A DNA stretch of 64,000 nt, from positions 148,238,262-148,302,261 of the forward strand of contig NC_044978.1 in NCBI RefSeq assembly GCF_008728515.1, written 5' to 3'. Position numbers and translations under genes: made by a program. How positions within the stretch are numbered: position 1 is the first letter of the stretch; each line of letters begins with the position of its first letter. Positions 57,611 through 64,000 of this stretch are shown in pieces. Source of the DNA: Papio anubis. Taxonomy: Eukaryota; Chordata; Mammalia; Primates; Cercopithecidae. The notes below the pieces were generated by a model that did not search any database, was not told the origin of the DNA, and worked only from the letters and a program-made list of their open reading frames with translations.

Positions 57611-58216
57611 TATTCATGATTTTAAAAATTTTTCATAGTTTAGGACAATTTAAAAGTGCTATTTTAGAAACCTACCACAAACATAATAGTAAATGGCTAA
57701 TGCACAAAACTTGTTGGTCAAGAGCATTTCCTTCAAAACTTGGAACATAACAACAATCTTCACTATCACCATTTCTCTTCAGCGTCACCCTGGAGATCCA
57801 GACCAGCACAATAAGATGAGGAAGGAGGCACAAAACAGAAAGACCCAACCAAGGCTCCTGAGGACCCATCCAAGGCTGACTTTGTGTAAAAACAGGTGAC
57901 TGGAGGGAAAATACTTTTAAAACTTTACCTGTGTGCTATGTAAATTCAAGTCCTGCTGATTGTAAGGCATTTGCACATAGCATAACATTTTTAGAGAGAC
58001 ATATATGGAAGGCCCACATGTCCTACACTAAAGAGTAACAATGGAAGAAGACAAGTCTCCCAGAAACTGTTGAAATTTCATGCAATACCCAGCCATAGTG
58101 AATCACAACCTACATAGGGCCAAGTAAGGAACCACATGGCTTATTCTCACTATACTCTCAGCATCCAGCAGACTGCCGTGCATGTAGTTTAGAGCTCAGT
58201 AAAGATCTGTTTAAGT
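57611..58216. other. non-repetitive stretch
   Basis: Nothing recognised. Confidence 0.4.
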
Positions 58217-58520
58217 GGCTGGGTGCAGTGGCTCATGCCTATAATCCCAGCACTTTGGGAGGCCAAGGCGGGCAGATCACCTGAGGTCAGGAGTTCGAGA
58301 CCATCCTAGCCAAAATGGTGAAACACATCTCTATTAAAAATACAAAAACTAATGGGGCGAGGTGGCAAGTGGCTGTAATCCCAGCTACTCAGGAGGCTGA
58401 GGCAGGAGAATCGTTTGAACCTGAGAGGTGAAGGTTGCAGTGAGCCAAGATTACACCATTGCACTCCAGTCTGGGTAACAGAATGAGACTCTGTCTCCAA
58501 AAACAAAACAAAACAAAACA
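58217..58520 (+). mobile_element. Alu SINE
   Basis: Sense Alu with duplication aaagatctgtttaa at 58201-58214 and 58521-58534. Tail is (CAAAA)n. Confidence 0.95.
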
Positions 58521-58534
58521 AAAGATCTGTTTAA

Positions 58535-59560
58535 TTTACTAGTCAAAGTGGAAGACTCTTCTCCTGACCATGCACACATGACCTGTGCTCTAATTTCTGC
58601 AAACACTTGCTAGAAACAAAAGAAACACACTATGCAAAATAAAACCCTTTTTCAAGCAACAGATCTGGTCTCATGGGCCTGAGATATTTCCAGCATCCCA
58701 CTGGAGTTTAAATTTCTCTGTCTAAGATGACAGGAGTCCAGCAGGGGAGCAAAAGTTTGGAGGATAGACTCCTTTGGCCATAAAACAGTTATGAGTGTTA
58801 GGTGATATATGAGATAATGCAAATAGAATTGCTTTTTAAGCTTCAAAGCAGTATGCTCTCTCATTTCTATAACTGTATTTGCTCCATCTTGGTATCTACT
58901 TCAAAAATGGAACTTCCCCTTGCCCCTACCAAATTAAAGTTTTTATCCTCCAGCTGAAAAAAAAAATTTTTTTTTTGCAATTTCTAACATTTAAATGTGA
59001 GTCCACAGTTTCTCAATTTTGACAGTCCCCAGGCTCTAGAATAAGCAAGGTTTTCTGTAATAATTGGGTTCCCAGTTCAGGGGAATTTTGGCACTTCTGC
59101 CTGCTTAAATACTGGGGCAGCTTGGATTTCCTTCCCCTTTCCCTTCCACATTTTGCTTTCTTGATCTTTGTGTTGGGGGGATTTTTTTTCCTCTCTCTGT
59201 CCTAAGTCACAGTCTCTCACTGTTAAAAACAAAAAAATCTCACCCTTCCTACGTCTGTCATCGCCTTTACTTTCCCTTTCCAATTTGTATTTCTAACCAT
59301 CCTTGCTGCATCCTAGCATCCAGGGATAATAATGAACACACTCAACTAGAGGCAGGAAATAGTGGTTTCACAGTCTCTCTTCTAGGTGTGGAGTGAAGAG
59401 GTTGGGTTGGATATGAAAGAAACTGGGTTAAAGTCTCAGCTCTGACAATTCCCAATGTATTTCATCTGGAGCAAGTTATATCTTCTCACTAGGAGGCAAT
59501 AGCAGGCAGTGGGGACTGTGGAGACAGGACAGATAGAAGCACCTCTGGAAGTGAGTAGCT

Positions 59561-59561
<1 letters not shown>
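58535..59561. other. mostly non-repetitive stretch
   Basis: An A9/T9 junction lies at about 58958-58976. No gene seen. Confidence 0.4.
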
Positions 59562-59593
<32 letters not shown>

Positions 59594-59873
59594 AGATGGA
59601 GTCTTGCTCTCCCATCCAGGCTGGAGTGCAGTGGCGCAATCTCGGCTCACTGCAACCTCCACCTCCCGGGTTCAAGCAATTCTCTGCCTCAGCCTCCTGA
59701 GTAGCTGGGATTACAGGCATCCACCACCACGCCTAGCTAATTTTTCTGTATTTTTAGCAGAGACAGGGTTTTACCATCGTGACCAGGCTGGTCTTGAACT
59801 CCTGATCTCGTGATCCACCCACCGGGGCCTCCCAAAGTGCTGGGATTACCGGCGTGAGCCACTGCACCCAGCT
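59562..59873 (-). mobile_element. Alu SINE with 31-base T tail
   Basis: Antisense Alu. The long pure T run suggests a fairly young or re-expanded tail. Confidence 0.94.
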
Positions 59874-60054
59874 GACTAGTTTCTATGTAATTGCAGCCAC
59901 CCAAGTCACCTCATATACCATGGGAATGTGAGCTCTGTATTGCCAGGTCTTCTGAATTTTCAAGAAAGCCCTCAAATACGGATTTTCATTTTTACTCTCT
60001 TGATTTATTATTATTAGCTCAAAATTTTATAAAGCAGTGTAGGTGTTTTTTGTG

Positions 60055-60358
60055 TGTGTTTTTTTGTTTTTGTTTTGAGGTGGAGTCTCCCCCTGTCACC
60101 CAAGCTGGAGTGCAGTGGTGTGATCACAGCTTGCTACAACCTCCACCTCCTGAGTTCAAGTGATTCTCGTGCCTCAGACTCCCAAGTAGCTGGGATAACA
60201 GGTGCGTGCCACCACGGATGGCTAATTTTTGTATTTTTAGTAGACACAGGGTTTTGCCATGTTGGCTAGGCTGGTCTTGAACTCCTGACCTCAAGTGATT
60301 CGCCTGCCTCAGCCTCCCAAAGTGCTGGGATTACAAGCATGAGCCAGCGCGCTCAGCC
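60055..60358 (-). mobile_element. Alu SINE
   Basis: Antisense Alu. Imperfect flanks 'aggtgttttttgtgt' and 'aggtcttttttgtgt'. Confidence 0.94.
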
Positions 60359-61351
60359 AGGTCTTTTTTGTGTAGATTCCTGGGGCCTCTTTCGCCTCTA
60401 ATGTTACATGATCCTAAGAGCATGCCTGCTTGTTCTGCTGCCCTGGAACATTCTGAGACGCTTCCACAATCCTCCCTTCAGTTCTCCTGAATGCTCTTGG
60501 AGCTTTGTTTTCTGGGACCTTAGCCTTAGGCTTTGCTGCAGTTCTGGGAAGTGATCACCTCATCTTGAGGGGATAAATTTTTTGAAGCTGGGATTTCCCT
60601 CACAGAGATAGGGTTCCCCTAACTCTGATTTCTTGGGCTTAGAGTAAGTAAAAGGGTGAACTGGATATTAAAAGTCCGGCTGGCAGATCAGTCTCACCTC
60701 TTGGAATGTCCTATTGGCCGGGTCTCTAAGCAAGTCTCCTCCCACCCAAAACACAGTTTTTGGGTCTAGAGTGTACCTCTTATTCCTTATCTGAAATGGG
60801 AGGATTTCTGGGGTGTAAGCCTCTTTGCCATCCCATCCATCCACCTTCTTAGATGTCGGGGTTCTTGGCCTTTTTCTACTTCATTTCTCACAAGTCACTA
60901 CTCCTGCCCAAAATACTGGCCTCTGGTTCTCAAAACCATCTGGCTCACCGCTGGAAACTAGTCAGCCAATGTCTGGCACATCAGAGCAGCCTCACTTCCT
61001 CAGATTCCTCTCCTGCTTGGTTCCTGAGGCACTCAAAGGCCCTCCTCTGGCCAACTCCTCTTGGCCATTTACCCCTGTTTATCTTATGGTCAGATTGGCA
61101 AGAATCTTAAGTCCCTCCCCTGCCTACTCGTGCAGTCTCATTAGGCCTAGGGGACCTAGATAAGCCTGTTAAGGACCACCAGGAGTTAGATCCACTGCAG
61201 AAATGGAACACTAAACAAGAGGACCAAATCCTATACCCTGTCCACATATTCAGACTCCCTGACCAAGCTTCCATCAGGCCAAAAGTAAAAGCTGTCACAG
61301 TATGTGCTAAATCAACAGAACATAAGAGGAAGCAAAGGAAATAGAAACATA
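60359..61351. other. non-repetitive stretch
   Basis: Open frame 60825-61163 (112 codons) has no recognisable domain. No gene is supported. Confidence 0.4.
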
Positions 61352-61650
61352 TTTTCTTTGTTTTTCTCCAAGACAAGGTTTCACTCTGTCACCCAGGCTG
61401 GAGTGCAATGGCGCAATCTCGGCTCACTGCAACCTCTGCCACCCAGGTTCAAGTGATTCTCCTGCCTCAGCCCCCTGAGTAGCTGGGATTTCAGGCACGC
61501 GCCACCACGCCCAGCTAATTTTTGTATTTTTAGTAGAAACAGGGGTTTCACCATGTTAGCCAGGCTGGTCTCAAAATCCTGACCTCGTGATCCTCCCACC
61601 TAGGCCTCCCAAAGTGCTGGGATTACAGGTGTGAGCCACCACACCCAGCC
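61352..61650 (-). mobile_element. Alu SINE
   Basis: Antisense Alu flanked by 'tagaaacata' on both sides. Confidence 0.94.
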
Positions 61651-62372
61651 TAGAAACATACATTCTAGGCTAAGCCCTTGCACATTCTAACAGCCTCTGT
61701 CAGCATCCACTCCTGTTTAGTTAGAGTCAGCAAATGTGGCCCTGTGGGGGATTCGGCCAGCCAAACAGTCTCTGTCTTCTCAATAGCTGTCCTCTCTCTG
61801 GCGTGGGCCTTGCTTGAGTGGAAGAGTCTTTCCAAACGTTCTGCACTTCTCTCCTGGGGCGCTGCGGACGGAGAGTGGCTGCGATGGGTTTCTGCCCAAC
61901 TGTTTTTTGCTTGAACAACCTATGCTTTTACAAACACACGCTGACCTCTCTGAAGTCGTTTCTGTCCTGGATCTCTATCCCAAGCCACTGTATTGTTTTC
62001 ATTTCCTGTGCTGCTTAACTTCCTTGTCATAATATTATCTTACATTCATGGCGCCACTAGTCCGCAGGCAGGGTGATATACCATCATTTGGCATCAGTAG
62101 AAATCGTTTCATCCAACTTCAATCATGGTCACTCTGAGGCACCCTGCAGTGGCTATTTAGCAAGTCAGGAGTGACTTTCACAGGAATGCAAGGCATGACT
62201 TTAGGAATGGTGTGTATTTTTCAGATGGGCTGCTCCCTAATGAAACTGGTTTATGAAGAATCCTGTGTGCCCAGCAAGGATTTAGAAAGAGAGATGTATA
62301 CCAGGCTGTGGTGTAGACAGTGTATATGGAGTCCTGAACCTCTCTTTCACCTGGCTTTCAAAAGTCAGGTAA
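61651..62372. other. non-repetitive stretch
   Basis: No repeat or gene recognised. Confidence 0.4.
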
Positions 62373-62676
62373 GGCCGGCTGGATGCAGTGGCTCGCATCT
62401 GTAATTCCAGTGTTCTGGGAGGCTGAAGTGGAGGGACGGCTTGGGGCCAGGTGTTCTGGACCACCCCTGGGCAACATGGGGAGACTTCGTCTCTACAAAA
62501 AATTTAAAAGCCACACGAAGTGGTGTGTGTATGTAGTCCCAGCTACTCAGGAGGCTGAGGTGGGAGGATCACTTGAGCCCAGGAGTGCGAGGCTGCACTG
62601 AGCTGTGATTGTGCCACTGCACTCCAGCCTGTGCAACAGAGTGAGACCCTGTCTATTAAAAAAAAAAAAAAAAAAA
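62373..62676 (+). mobile_element. older Alu SINE, host of a nested AluY
   Basis: Diverged sense Alu ('ggccggctggatgcagtggc'). Its A tail ends where the next Alu begins. Confidence 0.93.
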
Positions 62677-62978
62677 GGCCGGGCGCGGTGGCTCACGCCT
62701 ATAATCGCAACACTTTGAGAGGCCGAGGCGGGCAGATCACGAGGTCAGGAGATCAAGACCATCCTGGCTAACACGGTGAAACCCTGTCTCTACTAAAAAT
62801 ACAAAAAATTAGCCGGACATGGTGGCGGGCGCCTGTAGTCCCAGCTACTCGGGAGGCTGAGGCAGGAGAATGGCGTGAACCTGGGAGGCAGAGCTTGCAG
62901 TGAGCCGAGATCGCGCCACTGCACTCCAGCCTGGGTGACAGAGCGAGACTCCATCTCAGAAGAAGAAGAAAAAAAAAA
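62677..62978 (+). mobile_element. AluY-like SINE in the tail of the previous Alu
   Basis: Close to the young Alu consensus: 'ggccgggcgcggtggctcac', 'catcctggctaacacggtga' and 'gaatggcgtgaacctgggag'. 'tcaggtaa' lies before the first Alu and after the second. Confidence 0.93.
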
Positions 62979-63320
62979 TCAGGTAAGCTATCAAAACCCC
63001 AAGAGCACGTTGCCATAGGGCTTAGCCCACCCAAGACTCCTCCCACCTCGCACAGATAAGCTGCCCACTCAGCTTCTTCCACTCAATGACGAGGAAACCC
63101 TAATCCCAATTGTTGGGACAGACTCACAGCCTGCCTGTGGCACTCAATCCACAGACTCTAGCAGAGGTGAAATCCACAGTCCACACAGTTCATATTTTAT
63201 CTAAGACCTCCCCAATTATAAGATTTCAGAGCTGTTAAAAAGGGGGGAAATAGCTAATAGCGATTTTACAATGTCATTCATTGAAAGATACATTCTTATA
63301 TTAGAAATGTTAAAATATAC
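62979..63320. other. non-repetitive stretch
   Basis: Nothing recognised. Confidence 0.4.
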
Positions 63321-63612
63321 GGCGGGGCGCAGTGGCTCACGCCTGTAATCCTAGCACTTTGGGAGGCCGAGGTGGGCGAATCTCTTGAGGTGAGGAGTTT
63401 GAGACCAGCCTGGCCAACATGGTGAAACCCTGTCTCTACTAAAAATACAAAAATTAGCCAGGCGTGGTAGCGGGCACCTATAATCCCAGCTATGTGGGAG
63501 GCTGAGGCAGGAGAGTTGCTGGAACCAGGGAGGTGGAGGTTGCAGTGACCCGAGATTGTACCAGTGCACCCCAGCCTGGGCAACAGAGTGAGACTCCGTC
63601 TCCAAAAAAAAA
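63321..63612 (+). mobile_element. Alu SINE
   Basis: Sense Alu with 'gttaaaatat' on both sides. Confidence 0.94.
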
Positions 63613-64000
63613 GAAAGTGTTAAAATATGGATGGGAATATGTCTAAATGGATAAAATGCAATATTATGGACTTGTTAGTATTTTGGTAGCTAAATTATTT
63701 GTCTGGGGCACAAGGCATACCTATTCTTTCACCTTATATTATTAATAATGTCGACAACTGTGATAATAACACTAATAACTTTTATTTCCATTGTATCTTA
63801 TACTTTATAATGTATGTGAAAATATTTAATATTCAGATTTCATCCTTCATCCATCCAAGAGAAATCCTGAAGCTGCCAACCTGGTTTCTCTCCTCTATCA
63901 GGGAAAAATTCTTTCTTCCTCGGCAGGAAGCTAGGTTAATTCACATAACGAACAACTGAGGAAGAAAAGAGAGTATAAAGAGGAGGAGAAAAATCAGCAG
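63613..64000. other. non-repetitive stretch to window end
   Basis: AT-rich, no feature supported. Confidence 0.4.

Overview
The window is vertebrate nuclear DNA and almost certainly primate, most likely human. It carries about 33 Alu or Alu-monomer copies, with L1, L2, MIR, MaLR and mariner-derived repeats and one HERV-9 (ERV9/LTR12) provirus. I found no bacterial-style genes, and no host protein-coding exon, tRNA gene or CpG island that the sequence supports. It reads as an intergenic or intronic stretch. Any host gene would have to be shown by transcript or conservation data.

Layout. 1-11.8 kb: Alus, an ERV1-type solitary LTR (4569-5109), a 7SL RNA pseudogene split by an Alu (6542-7105), an antisense L1 with a nested LTR and Alu monomer (7420-9180), a long pyrimidine tract (9213-9440) and a degraded old repeat (11283-11782). 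11.84-20.17 kb: a two-LTR ERV9 provirus on the minus strand with a matching 4-bp target duplication (AAGT), primer-binding site, polypurine tract, broken gag-pro-pol and a 295-codon open frame covering the transmembrane half of env. 21.3-25.7 kb: a plus-strand old L1 interrupted by three Alus. 26-33 kb: MaLR and MIR repeats, a 0.5-kb CA-rich array and an L1/Alu segment with a local duplication. 33.6-51 kb: a MADE1 hairpin, LTR-like repeats, L2/MIR and two mostly repeat-free stretches (41.0-43.7 and 47.4-49.35 kb). 51.5-64 kb: an inverted pair of THE1-type LTRs, L1 fragments and dense Alus ending in a nested AluY.

The provirus is the only multi-gene unit. It is defective. The 5' LTR has lost the U3 core promoter and its poly(A) hexamer is altered. 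gag, pro and pol carry nonsense codons and frameshifts, and the RT active site reads YVGD. Integrase and most of env SU are missing. The 3' LTR keeps a TATA-like box, seven CCAAT boxes and AATAAA, and points out of the provirus toward lower coordinates. The less expected signals are local rearrangements: gag holds displaced copies of RT and leader sequence (17373-17558), a 47-bp L1 patch is pasted into another repeat (11427-11473), and an L1+Alu segment is duplicated with an inverted Alu junction (30675-31653). I did not find a previously undescribed biological system. Repeat names come from recognising the sequence, not from a database search; family assignments of the older repeats are tentative and their edges are good to about 10-50 bases.
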